64,000 nucleotides of DNA from an uncultured Clostridia bacterium (GTDB lineage Bacteria > Bacillota > Clostridia > Christensenellales > UBA1242): the NCBI GenBank assembly GCA_945919375.1, contig CAMEJD010000008.1, forward strand, positions 1-64,000. The letters run 5' to 3'. A model generated the notes under the pieces. It was not told the origin of the DNA, did no database searches, and saw nothing but the letters and a program-made list of their open reading frames with translations. The translations under genes and the position numbers were made by a program. Positions 20,355 to 29,528 of the stretch are shown piece by piece; the first letter of the stretch is position 1, and every line of letters starts with the position of its first letter.

Positions 20355-20440
20355 AATTTCCTCCTTAAAATAGTTACGCCAAAAAACGAAGAATACCGTT
20401 AGAGGACTCGAATACCTGCGTCTTTGGACAATACCGTTTT
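20355..20440 (-). promoter_or_regulatory. Putative S15 autoregulatory leader
   Basis: An ~80-nt untranslated leader with an outer stem AAAAAACG / CGTTTTTT enclosing two copies of ACGGTATT and ending just before the ribosome binding site. S15 represses its own mRNA in several bacteria through unrelated leader structures; a leader of this size and place fits. I cannot match it to a named leader class. Confidence 0.45.
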
Positions 20441-20442
20441 TT

Positions 20443-20471
20443 ATTTTATCATACAAAACATTACTTGTCTA
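20443..20471 (-). promoter_or_regulatory. Predicted promoter of rpsO-pnp
   Basis: Minus strand TAGACA, 17-bp spacer, TAAAAT, directly behind the hemZ stop. Confidence 0.6.
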
Positions 20472-20478
20472 GTATTTA

Positions 20479-21891
20479 TTAAAATAATTCTTGTTTTTTC
20501 TTTATTATTTCATCAATTCTTGAGATATATTCCCTAATATCCTTTACGTTCGCAAGTCTTTCTATTCTATTGTCTATGCTATAAACCTTTTTGGAGATTG
20601 CATTTGCTCCACAAGCAAGTATTGATGTTGTTTCTTCCATACTGTCAACATTAAAAATACAAAGTCTATCCTTATAATATCCAACATTTTCTTGTTCGGC
20701 AAGTTGATTCTTTTGCCTATACAAGTAATAAGGTTTATATCCGTTTTGTTGAAGTGTTGTTGTTGCATAACTAACCATTTTTTCAATCGTATCATCGTCA
20801 GTGCTTTTTTCACCACTTATAGTTAAGTTTGAGCCGTTTTTTCTTGATAGTGTGTGAATTGTAATATTTTCAGGAGCGAGTTCTAGCACTGTTTGAATGC
20901 TATGTTTAAAGGTTCGAAGCGTTTCACCACTAAGCCCTGCAATAAGGTCCATATTTACATCAAAGCCATATGGCAATGCAAGTTTATATGCATTGATAAC
21001 ATCCTTTACGGTATGCTTTCTTCCAATTCTTTTTAATGTTGCATCACAAAATGTTTGCGGGTTAATGCTAATTCTTGTTACGCCATGTTCTTTTAGTACT
21101 TTCAGCTTTTCATCTGTTATTGTGTCAGGTCGTCCGCACTCAACCGTAAACTCATTTACTGGGTAATTTATATTGCCTAGCAAATAGTCAAGTTCTTGTG
21201 CAGTCAAAACAGTTGGCGTTCCCCCACCAATATATATTGTTCTTATAATGTACGCATTATCATTGATGATTTTTTTTGTTGCATTGATTTCTTTTACTAA
21301 ACATTCCAAATATTTGGGCATAAGTTCTCGAACTCTATCAATTTCAGAAGAAATGAACGAACAATAATTGCATCTTGTTGGACAAAATGGAATATTTATA
21401 TATAAGTCAACCAACTTATCATTTCTAATAATACATTTTTGATTTCTTATTACATTTGAAACAAGCATTGCTTTTTCTCTTGAAACCAAAAAATTCTCCA
21501 TAAGGGCTTCTGTTAACATATATGGGTCAACACCTTGGTTTAGCAAGTCATAACCTATTTTTGTTGGTCTTATTCCAGTAAGAGAACCCCATGGCATATT
21601 CTTGTTAAAGTGTGAAGAAAAAAGCTTGTATAATGTTAATTTTGCAAATCTTTTTAGTTGTCTTTGGTCTTCCAAAGCATCATTCGTTGGTTTGAACTCT
21701 TTTTTTTCTGTCAAACTAAATATGTCGTCACCATTTTTTACAGTGAACTCATTTGTTATTATATTTTTGTCAGTCGTCATTTTGTGAGTAACAAAAGGTT
21801 CACTATCGTTCAATTTCTCATCAGGATAAAATAGATGACATACATTAAATATTTCGTTTGATATTTTTTCATAATTTGTTGTAATTTTCAT
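20479..21891 (-). CDS. hemZ: HemZ-type radical SAM protein (coproporphyrinogen dehydrogenase family)
   Basis: 470 residues. A ~165-residue N-terminal domain carries the HemZ hallmark PWGSLTGIRPTK at 100-111, then a radical-SAM barrel with C170, C174 and C177 in FCPTRCNYC and GGGTPT. It belongs to the HemN/HemW/HemZ superfamily. HemZ is annotated as oxygen-independent coproporphyrinogen III dehydrogenase, but no other haem gene is visible, so the substrate is open. The start overlaps the relA stop by one base, behind GGTAGGTAG. A second family member (hemW) is at 52.1-53.2 kb. Confidence 0.88.
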   Translation of the reverse strand: MKITTNYEKISNEIFNVCHLFYPDEKLNDSEPFVTHKMTTDKNIITNEFTVKNGDDIFSLTEKKEFKPTNDALEDQRQLKRFAKLTLYKLFSSHFNKNMPWGSLTGIRPTKIGYDLLNQGVDPYMLTEALMENFLVSREKAMLVSNVIRNQKCIIRNDKLVDLYINIPFCPTRCNYCSFISSEIDRVRELMPKYLECLVKEINATKKIINDNAYIIRTIYIGGGTPTVLTAQELDYLLGNINYPVNEFTVECGRPDTITDEKLKVLKEHGVTRISINPQTFCDATLKRIGRKHTVKDVINAYKLALPYGFDVNMDLIAGLSGETLRTFKHSIQTVLELAPENITIHTLSRKNGSNLTISGEKSTDDDTIEKMVSYATTTLQQNGYKPYYLYRQKNQLAEQENVGYYKDRLCIFNVDSMEETTSILACGANAISKKVYSIDNRIERLANVKDIREYISRIDEIIKKKQELF

Positions 21892-23990
21892 TATCTACCT
21901 ACCCTAAAAACATCTTCAACACCTTTGATGTCTTTTAAAATATTTATTACTTTTTCAACATCCGATTGCGTTGAGATTTCAACTTTTAATATGGTATTTA
22001 CCTTTCCATTGGATGTTTCTTTACTATCTAGCCCAAGAATTTTGTACCCACCTGAAACCATTTCTGTTGTTAAAGAAATTAAAAAACTATCTGACTTGTT
22101 TGAAATAATTTTTACAATAATAGATGATTTCCTATTTTCAACGTTGTCGTCCCAAACGGCATTGATAAGTCTATCATGTTCCAAATATTTTAAGTTTTTA
22201 CAATTTGAGCAATGAATTGTAACCCCTCTGCCACGAGAAATATATCCAGTTATCCCCTCACCATAAACTGGTGTACAGCAACCGGCATAACGAATAAGCA
22301 TTCCACTATCCCCATCAATTAAAACGCCGTCTTTATTCTTTTTTACTGTAAGTGTGTTTGTTACTGCTGGAATATTTTGAGCAACTATATCCTGTTTGTG
22401 GTCATCTTCATATAATTGGCAAATTTTGTTACAAATATTATTTACCGGGACACTTCCATAACCAATAGCAGCAAAAAGTTCATCAATTGTGTTAAATGCA
22501 TATTTGAATTGAGTCACATCAAGATATTTGTCTATCAAAAGTTTGTTTGGAACATATCCTTTGTTTTTTATTGCTTGTTCAAGCATATTTTGTCCCAGCT
22601 TGATATTTTCTTCTCTCAAATTATGCTTAAAATAAGCATTTATCTTTGATTTTGCCGACTCTGTTTTTACAAATTTAAGCCAATCTTTTGATGGGCCTTT
22701 ACTATTTTGTGATGTTATTATTTCAACAATATCGCCGTTTTTCATTTTTGTTGAAAGCGGTTTTATTTGACCATTAACTTTTGCACCAACACAACTATTC
22801 CCAATGTCAGTATGAATGTTGTATGCAAAATCAAGTACTGTTGCCCCTTCAACAAATTCTAGAACTTTACCCTTTGGAGTTTGGACATAAATTTGCCCCT
22901 CACAAAGATTTGTTTTTAAGGTTTCAATAAATTGTTCTGCCGACAAATCGTTTGATGATTCAATTATCTCTCTAAGCCATGTAATCTTTTTATCTAGGCT
23001 TGTCATTTTTGTTCTCTTTTCTTTGTAAAGATAGTGTGCAAAAATTCCATACTCCGCCATTTTATGCATTTCGTAAGTTCTAATTTGAATTTCAAGAGGT
23101 CTATTATTTTCAACAATAACAGTTGTATGAAGTGATTGATAGCCATTTTTCTTTGGATTGGCGATATAATCTTTAAATCTACCTTCCATTGGTTTGTAGA
23201 TACCATGAATTTTCCCAAGGACTGCATAGCAATCTTCAATTGTGTCAACCAAAACTCTTTCAGCAATCAAATCATAGATATTGGCAAGACTAACACCTTT
23301 TGCTTGAATTTTTTTGTATATACTTGAAAAGTGCTTTTGCCTTGATGTTATTGATGCATCCTTTAAACCAAGTTCATCTAAAATTATTTGAAGTCTTTTT
23401 GTTGTAATTTCAATTTGCTTTTGGTTTTCGTCATGTTGGAGCATAACGCTTTTTGCCAAATTTTCATAAGTTTTTGGATTAAGAAATTTTAAGCAATAGT
23501 CTTCCAAATTTGATTTTAGAGAATTTAGACCTATTCTTTCTGCAAGTGGTGCATATATCTCCCTTATGTTTACAAGATTTCTATGCTGTTCTTGTGTTAA
23601 TGGTAAAGTGTAACAAGAAATTTCATAAAGCATAACATAGAGTTTTACAACTATAACACGCAAGTCTTTGTTCATTGCAATAAACATCTTTCTCAAAATT
23701 TCGGCTTGTTCTGTAAGAGTCATATTTGAAGTAATGGAAAAGTCGTTTTTAAGGCTATCATAAATTTCTTGTGTATCTTTGTTTACCTTACCGGTTAAGT
23801 CAAAATTTTGTTCAAAAGAAATATAGGCTAAAATTGTATCATAGTCCAATCTAAATTTTATTAAGTTTTGAATTACCGAAAATATTTTGTCAAATTTGTC
23901 TTTATTTGAATTTAATATATTATCCAATAATTCCTTTTCTTCATTATTTAATTCATAATTATTAAATATTATTTCTTTAATTTTTTCCAT
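21891..23990 (-). CDS. relA: RelA/SpoT-family (p)ppGpp synthetase with inactivated hydrolase domain
   Basis: 699 residues in the long Rel layout. The synthetase domain (about 190-330) is complete: SRQKHFSSIYKKI, ERVLVDTIEDCYAVLG, RFKDYIANPKKNGYQSLHTT and LEIQIRT. TGS (about 385-445), helical/zinc-finger-like (CCTPVYGE) and C-terminal ACT domains follow. The N-terminal hydrolase domain has lost its metal ligands: the usual LLHDVVED reads LAYISFEQ at 54-61 and KLADRLHN reads KLYVMLYE at 116-123. So it should make but not degrade (p)ppGpp, unlike the bifunctional Rel usual in Firmicutes. The start lies 14 bases inside recJ, behind TTAGGAAAA. Confidence 0.92.
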   Translation of the reverse strand: MEKIKEIIFNNYELNNEEKELLDNILNSNKDKFDKIFSVIQNLIKFRLDYDTILAYISFEQNFDLTGKVNKDTQEIYDSLKNDFSITSNMTLTEQAEILRKMFIAMNKDLRVIVVKLYVMLYEISCYTLPLTQEQHRNLVNIREIYAPLAERIGLNSLKSNLEDYCLKFLNPKTYENLAKSVMLQHDENQKQIEITTKRLQIILDELGLKDASITSRQKHFSSIYKKIQAKGVSLANIYDLIAERVLVDTIEDCYAVLGKIHGIYKPMEGRFKDYIANPKKNGYQSLHTTVIVENNRPLEIQIRTYEMHKMAEYGIFAHYLYKEKRTKMTSLDKKITWLREIIESSNDLSAEQFIETLKTNLCEGQIYVQTPKGKVLEFVEGATVLDFAYNIHTDIGNSCVGAKVNGQIKPLSTKMKNGDIVEIITSQNSKGPSKDWLKFVKTESAKSKINAYFKHNLREENIKLGQNMLEQAIKNKGYVPNKLLIDKYLDVTQFKYAFNTIDELFAAIGYGSVPVNNICNKICQLYEDDHKQDIVAQNIPAVTNTLTVKKNKDGVLIDGDSGMLIRYAGCCTPVYGEGITGYISRGRGVTIHCSNCKNLKYLEHDRLINAVWDDNVENRKSSIIVKIISNKSDSFLISLTTEMVSGGYKILGLDSKETSNGKVNTILKVEISTQSDVEKVINILKDIKGVEDVFRVGR

Positions 23991-26373
23991 ATATTTTCCT
24001 AATTAGTTTTACTTTATTATATATATTTGACTTATTTAGGTCAGTTTTTATATTTTTGTTTAAAACAAAGGCAAAGAGCCCGTCTTTTGTACATGTATTT
24101 ATTATATTTAATTCAGTAAAAATGTAGTAATAAAATAAAAAATTTGAGAACGAAAAATTAGTTTTAAAATCTCTTAATATTTTTGAATGAAGGCCTATTA
24201 AACTTGTAAATTCTTCATTTTCAATTTTTTGCAATATTCTATAAAATTTTGTAATATTTTCTCGTGAAATATCCAAATTTAATATCAAATTAACATCATT
24301 ATTTTCAATTTTTGGAATATAAATTTCCGCAGATGAATTTTGACAAATATTATTCAAATATCCTTTATCAAAAACCGTATCCAAAAAAACAATTTTTTTG
24401 TAACTATTGGCAAAAGATATGTCAAGTGGTGACAAATTCAAAGCATTAAACCCTGTTGCTCTGCATTCCAAAAAGTTGATGTCATAGATATTTTTTAAGT
24501 CATATTCCTGCAAAAACTTTCTATACCTATTGGCATCAAAACATACAAAGCAAGTACCGAAAGACGATGAGGCGCATCCAGCAAAAATATCCAACAAATC
24601 TTTGTCATTGTATGTTTTTATTCTATTTCCAAAATCTTCATTTGTGTTATATCTCAATTGGTTTAACTTGAATGCATTAAAATATTTGTCAGAAGAATCT
24701 TTGATTTCATTTGAACTATCAAAGTTTTTGACCAATCCTTTGTACACCGATTTATTTTTTGATTGAAGTTCAAAAATAAATTCATAATAATTCCCAAAGT
24801 TAAGTTTTGGATAATCCTTTAGATAGTTAAAATATATCATACTTAACTTGTCATCAATGTTAATATAAGCATGAACTGACTTTGGACTTAATCTTGAGAT
24901 TTTTACTTTGTTTGTCTTTATCAAAAACTTTGGCTTTGCATTTTCGCATCCGCAAGGTTCAAGAAGTTTTAAATCATTATACAAGTTATCAGTCAAGTCA
25001 TTTAACGATAATTCAACATCATAATAATCAATAGGAATAAATGCTTGTGAATTTACATTCTCAAAAATAAAAGCCATTACCCTGTTTTTAAACTCTTCAA
25101 AATTTTCAACCTTTAACGTCAATCCCGCCGCAACTTTATGCCCGCCAAAAACAACTAATAAATCGTTTACCGAACTTAAAACTTGATGAATGTTTACATC
25201 ATCAATGCTTCTTGCAGAACCTTTTAACTCATCGCCATTTTGTGAGAGCAAAATAACAGGTCTGTTGTATATATCAAGAAGTCGTGAACATACAATGCCC
25301 AAGATTCCACTATCCCATTTGTCAGATTTGAGAATAATTGCAGGCATTTTTGACATATCCTCGTTTTTTAACATTTCCATACAATCGTCAAAAACTTTTG
25401 TGCAAATTGTTTGCCTTTTTGTATTATGGTCATTCACCTTTTGCAAGAGTTCTTTAACTTTTACTGGGTCAGTTTCAAGCATTAGTTCAAGAGAATCTTC
25501 TGCCGAGCCCATACGTCCCGATGCATTAAGTTTTGGTGCAATTTTAAAAGCAATGTCGTTTGCATCAAGGTTTGTTAGGTTTATTTTGTTTTGTTTGAAA
25601 ATTTCTTTTAGTCCATATGGCAAATACTTGTCCATAACCTTTAGACCCTTTGCAACAATTATTCTATTTTCTTCAGTAAGTGGTACAATATCTGCGATTG
25701 TTGCAATGGTTGCAATTGGCAAAAATTCTTCACACTCCAATGTCCCTAATATTGCTTGCGAAATTTTAAAAGCGACACCTGTCCCGCAAAGACCATTAAA
25801 AGTGTATTTTTGATTTGCAATTTTTGGATTTACTACAATTGTATTTGGCAAAATTTCGGGTATTTCATGATGGTCGGTTATAACAATATCAATGCCAAGT
25901 TGCTTGCAATATTCAACTTCTTTGTAACATGTGATACCGCAATCGACCGTGACAATTAAATCAGGCTTCTTGTTTTTGCAAATTTTATCAATTACTTCAC
26001 ATGTAAGACCATACCCATCAATAAAACGGTTTGGCAAATAATACCTTGCATAGGCACCCAATTTTTTTAACATTTTTAACATTATGGCCGTTGCACTCAT
26101 TCCATCAACATCATAATCACCAAAAATTAGAATATCTTTTTTATTGCTTGCATACCAAGTTATCTTTTCAACTGCTTCCTTCATTCCAGAAAGTAAAAAC
26201 GGGTCATAGTAGTTTTGATTTGTTGGGTTAAAAAACACTTGCAAATCACCCTCGGTTTTATACCCCCTTGAATATGCAATTTCAATTACTTTTTTATTAA
26301 CACCAAACTTTTGTGCTAAACTTGAAATGACAGTGCTATCAGCACCATCGTTATAAAATTTTATTAGTTTCAT
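23977..26373 (-). CDS. recJ: Single-stranded-DNA-specific exonuclease RecJ
   Basis: 5'-3' single-strand exonuclease in recombinational and mismatch repair. The DHH domain has GDYDVDG at 85-91, VTVDCGI and TDHHE; the DHHA1 domain contains GGHKVAAGLTL. An OB-like region and a ~200-residue C-terminal extension make up the rest of the 798 residues. It is followed directly by relA; the apt gene often found between recJ and relA is absent. Confidence 0.96.
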   Translation of the reverse strand: MKLIKFYNDGADSTVISSLAQKFGVNKKVIEIAYSRGYKTEGDLQVFFNPTNQNYYDPFLLSGMKEAVEKITWYASNKKDILIFGDYDVDGMSATAIMLKMLKKLGAYARYYLPNRFIDGYGLTCEVIDKICKNKKPDLIVTVDCGITCYKEVEYCKQLGIDIVITDHHEIPEILPNTIVVNPKIANQKYTFNGLCGTGVAFKISQAILGTLECEEFLPIATIATIADIVPLTEENRIIVAKGLKVMDKYLPYGLKEIFKQNKINLTNLDANDIAFKIAPKLNASGRMGSAEDSLELMLETDPVKVKELLQKVNDHNTKRQTICTKVFDDCMEMLKNEDMSKMPAIILKSDKWDSGILGIVCSRLLDIYNRPVILLSQNGDELKGSARSIDDVNIHQVLSSVNDLLVVFGGHKVAAGLTLKVENFEEFKNRVMAFIFENVNSQAFIPIDYYDVELSLNDLTDNLYNDLKLLEPCGCENAKPKFLIKTNKVKISRLSPKSVHAYINIDDKLSMIYFNYLKDYPKLNFGNYYEFIFELQSKNKSVYKGLVKNFDSSNEIKDSSDKYFNAFKLNQLRYNTNEDFGNRIKTYNDKDLLDIFAGCASSSFGTCFVCFDANRYRKFLQEYDLKNIYDINFLECRATGFNALNLSPLDISFANSYKKIVFLDTVFDKGYLNNICQNSSAEIYIPKIENNDVNLILNLDISRENITKFYRILQKIENEEFTSLIGLHSKILRDFKTNFSFSNFLFYYYIFTELNIINTCTKDGLFAFVLNKNIKTDLNKSNIYNKVKLIRKIYGKN

Positions 26374-26419
26374 ATACTTCTACCCTGTCTAAAAATGTTA
26401 GACACCACTTTATGAATAT

Positions 26420-26448
26420 AGTATACAAATTTTTTTACTCTTTTACAA
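26420..26448 (-). promoter_or_regulatory. Predicted promoter of recJ-relA-hemZ
   Basis: Minus strand TTGTAA, 17-bp spacer, TATACT. The leader between it and recJ contains a 7-bp inverted repeat TGTCTAA/TTAGACA (26386-26404) close to the ribosome binding site. Confidence 0.6.
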
Positions 26449-26457
26449 ATAAATTAC

Positions 26458-26486
26458 AAAAAAATATGCCCACAAGGACATATTTT
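26458..26486 (-). terminator. Intrinsic terminator of secDF
   Basis: Minus strand AAATATGtCC / GGgCATATTT hairpin followed by a run of T, just behind the secF stop. Confidence 0.8.
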
Positions 26487-26491
26487 AATTT

Positions 26492-27559
26492 TTATTCTTT
26501 TGTTTCAGTTTCAACAATTACTTCAGGTGCATTGTTAATGTCATCATCTGTCAATTTTTCTTCAACAACAACATTATTGTCAATTACCTTTTGTTTTTTC
26601 TTTCTTTGGATATAAAGCAATGCCCAAAGTCCTGGAACCAACAATATATCTGCATAAACACACACAATCAATCCAAGGAATAATGCTATTCCTACATTTT
26701 GAATTGCGTACAATGGCATAACTGCCATAAATAGAGCAAACATCAATACAATAATTGAAATTATTGCAACAAGTTTTATGTTCTCTTTTGTTGTGATATT
26801 TGCCAATTCCATTTTTGATGTTTTTGCATAAATTTCTTTGCCATAATTTGCATTTGCTTTTGTAAAGAATAACATTGACAAAAGTTCAGATAGCATTGTT
26901 ACGAATGCAAATGCACCAACAATGTTAATATCAACAACTGTTCTTGTTATCAAGAGTAAACCGGCAAATGTAAGATTTGAAATTACACTTACAAACAATG
27001 CAACAAATCCTGCACATAAACCTTTTCTTGATGCAATATAGATAAATAAAGCAACAAAAGTTACAAGTATCGCAAGAATCAATGACATTGTCACTTCACT
27101 TGAAACATTTCTATCAAAGTTATCAACTTTAACAAATGTATCTTTTTCAAATTCGTCAACAACATCTGGATGGAATTTCTCAAGTAAGTCTTGCTTTAGT
27201 TGTTCCCTAACTTCGTCACTTACTCTATCAAATTTGATTGTAATTGCATCACCATAATTGTTTACATCTGCTTTTTGATATACAATTACATCAATTTTGT
27301 TTGCTTTGCAAACTTCGTCAATATCTTTTTTTATCAAATCATAATTTGATTTGTTGTTTAAATCACTTTCAACAACAACTGTTGCAACTGTGCCACCCTT
27401 GAAGTCATATGAAACATTAAAGCCTACACAAAATAGTAAGACAAGACCAACCACAATTATAAGACAAGGTGCAATGAGATGATAAAGCCAATTTTTTGAA
27501 AAATTGTATTTTGTATTGTTTAAGCCATTTTTGAGTTTGTTATAAAAACTATTCTTCAT
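26492..27559 (-). CDS. secF: Protein translocase subunit SecF
   Basis: Membrane partner of SecD that uses the proton gradient to pull proteins through SecYEG. 355 residues: one N-terminal helix, a periplasmic-type domain starting with FNVSYDFKGGT, then five helices of the RND-type core. The start was set at ATG 27559 behind AAGAAGGAGGC, 11 bases inside secD; an upstream in-frame start lacks such a site. SecD and SecF are separate proteins here, unlike the fused SecDF of B. subtilis. Confidence 0.93.
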   Translation of the reverse strand: MKNSFYNKLKNGLNNTKYNFSKNWLYHLIAPCLIIVVGLVLLFCVGFNVSYDFKGGTVATVVVESDLNNKSNYDLIKKDIDEVCKANKIDVIVYQKADVNNYGDAITIKFDRVSDEVREQLKQDLLEKFHPDVVDEFEKDTFVKVDNFDRNVSSEVTMSLILAILVTFVALFIYIASRKGLCAGFVALFVSVISNLTFAGLLLITRTVVDINIVGAFAFVTMLSELLSMLFFTKANANYGKEIYAKTSKMELANITTKENIKLVAIISIIVLMFALFMAVMPLYAIQNVGIALFLGLIVCVYADILLVPGLWALLYIQRKKKQKVIDNNVVVEEKLTDDDINNAPEVIVETETKE

Positions 27560-28886
27560 CGTTCTTTGCCTCCTTCTTAAGTGCCAAATGGCTTGCATTT
27601 GTGTTATTTAATGGTAAATACCAAGTTGTAAATAATCTTGTCAAGAGCAAAGAAGATACAATTGAAAGTACACTACCAATTAGCAATGTTACTGCAAACG
27701 ATTTTAACCCTGTTGTTCCAATTAGATATAAAACAACTGATGCAATTGCACCCATTGAAGAAATATCAACTATATTAAACAAAGAGTCTTTGAACCCAAG
27801 TTTAAAAGAAAGTGGAATTTTTCTTCCCAAAGAGTATTCTTTTCTTATTTTTTCAAAAATTACCACATGACACAAAACTGTCATCATATAACCTATAACT
27901 ATTCCAAAAATACCAGAGAGTGTTAAAACAAAGAATGAATTTGGAAGTGCTTGCATAAAGAACAAATATAAAACTGCATTGATTATGCTTGTAAGCATTG
28001 AAATCAAACCCAAATCTCTGTATCTTATGCACATAAACAAGTTTACAAGAACAAACGCAATCAACATTCCAAGGGCGATTGCAAAACCAATATTTTTACC
28101 AAGTGCCGGACTGTTTACACTGCTTTCCTTTAATGTAAGCTTTACATCAAAACTTCCCATATACACATTAAGAGCATATGCATTCAAAGCATTTTCTGTT
28201 GTTGCCGAACTGTTTGCCAAAAATGTTGACCCTGAAGTTATTTCTTTTTTGATTGAGTCAAGTGTCCCGACCTTTTCATTTGTTTCTGCATTATAGAAAT
28301 AAACCTTGTTGCCGTTATCTTTAACATATTTTGTAAGTTCTCTATATTGCTTTGAACCCAAACTATCAAATTCAATCAAAACACCATATTCATATTTTGT
28401 TGAATCACTTGATGATTGTTGATAAGACAAACTACACTTTTTTATTCTTTGTGAGGAAATGTCATATTCTGTTTTGTTGGTTGTTTCTTCCCCACGAATA
28501 ATAAGTTCCAATCTTTCGTTCATTGCAGAAAGAATTGTTGAACTTGCACTATCATTCACAACTTCAACTCTAATCATATTGTCATTTTGCTTTCCAATTT
28601 GGGTATTTGAATATCCAAACATTTTTAGAGCATTGTTTACAAACTTAACAGTTTCGTCCATCTTTTCACTTGAGAGTGTTGTGATTTCTTCACTTGTTGT
28701 GGTGCATTCATAAACGGCAGTTCTGCCTTCTCCCAAGTCATATCCAAGTGGTATTGCATTGATAAAACCAGCAAAATTGTCTGTTGAACCAAAAGGCATT
28801 CTAAACGAGCAAACTGATAGAAAAATGCCAATGGCAACCAAAATGGACACAATTATAAAATTTATTCTTGAAAATCGTTTAGCCAT
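27549..28886 (-). CDS. secD: Protein translocase subunit SecD
   Basis: 445 residues: an N-terminal helix, a large extracytoplasmic domain (about 35-245) containing IPLGYDLGEGRTAVYE, an equivalent of the DLxGG motif, then a membrane core from about residue 260. It works with SecF, YajC and SecYEG late in protein export. A consensus promoter and the SD GGAGATT precede it. Confidence 0.93.
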   Translation of the reverse strand: MAKRFSRINFIIVSILVAIGIFLSVCSFRMPFGSTDNFAGFINAIPLGYDLGEGRTAVYECTTTSEEITTLSSEKMDETVKFVNNALKMFGYSNTQIGKQNDNMIRVEVVNDSASSTILSAMNERLELIIRGEETTNKTEYDISSQRIKKCSLSYQQSSSDSTKYEYGVLIEFDSLGSKQYRELTKYVKDNGNKVYFYNAETNEKVGTLDSIKKEITSGSTFLANSSATTENALNAYALNVYMGSFDVKLTLKESSVNSPALGKNIGFAIALGMLIAFVLVNLFMCIRYRDLGLISMLTSIINAVLYLFFMQALPNSFFVLTLSGIFGIVIGYMMTVLCHVVIFEKIRKEYSLGRKIPLSFKLGFKDSLFNIVDISSMGAIASVVLYLIGTTGLKSFAVTLLIGSVLSIVSSLLLTRLFTTWYLPLNNTNASHLALKKEAKNDEE

Positions 28887-28929
28887 TACTAATCTCCATT
28901 TTTGTGTATTTACACATTTTTACTTGTTA

Positions 28930-28958
28930 ATTATAAAATATTAAACATTGTATGTCAA
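28930..28958 (-). promoter_or_regulatory. Consensus sigma-A promoter of secDF
   Basis: Minus strand TTGACA, 17-bp spacer, TATAAT: a perfect match to the housekeeping consensus. Confidence 0.85.
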
Positions 28959-29007
28959 TTGATTTTTTACAATAATACATGTTTTTACACATTTGTATTC
29001 AATAAAA

Positions 29008-29040
29008 AAAATAAAAAAGAAAACTACAAAAGTAGTTTCC
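29008..29040 (-). terminator. Intrinsic terminator of the queA-tgt-yajC run
   Basis: Minus strand GGAAACTAC-TTTT-GTAGTTTTC hairpin followed by a T-rich tract, 25 bases behind the stop of the last gene. Confidence 0.8.
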
Positions 29041-29064
29041 ATGATTTCTCTTGCAAAATACATT

Positions 29065-29475
29065 TTACTTGTTTTTGCCAACATTAACAGCAATTATTCC
29101 ACAAATCGCCCCAATTATGCTACCAAACAAGCAATCGTTTAATAATGATATTCCAAATTCAAAATGTCCATCCAAAATTGAGAATGCAACAAAAGCAATT
29201 ATTGTGAACAAAAACCCAATGCAAAGTCCTGACATTAACCCCATTTCTTTTGATTTTTTTAAGCCGACAAACACGCCTATCATAATTGAAATTGTTTTTA
29301 TTATCTGATTGATTGGTTTTATTAGCGAATCACTTATTGAGCAAAATCTCAAAACAAATGCAAAAATCAAAATCAAAATTAAACAAACAGAAAGTGCCAT
29401 TAGTGAACCCTTTAAAACAGCCCCCAAAAATGACACTTTCTCGTTGTTATCTTTTACCAAATCTTTATTCTTCAT
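29065..29475 (-). CDS. TIGR04086-like four-helix membrane protein
   Basis: 136 residues with four predicted transmembrane helices and short polar ends. Glycines are common in helices 2-4 (IGVFVGLKKSKEMGLMSG, GSIIGAICGIIA), as in the YrzE/TIGR04086 family found next to yajC and secDF in Firmicutes. Function is unknown. The start was set at ATG 29475 because ATAGGAGAAGTT precedes it. Confidence 0.65.
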   Translation of the reverse strand: MKNKDLVKDNNEKVSFLGAVLKGSLMALSVCLILILIFAFVLRFCSISDSLIKPINQIIKTISIMIGVFVGLKKSKEMGLMSGLCIGFLFTIIAFVAFSILDGHFEFGISLLNDCLFGSIIGAICGIIAVNVGKNK

Positions 29476-29528
29476 AACTTCTCCTATCACACTAAAAATG
29501 TATGCAAGAGAAATTTGTTATATGATTA

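Noticed and set aside
25190..25813. A 207-codon open frame on the plus strand
   Set aside because: It lies wholly opposite recJ, whose DHH and DHHA1 motifs are clear. It has no ribosome binding site and its composition mirrors the antisense of a low-GC gene.
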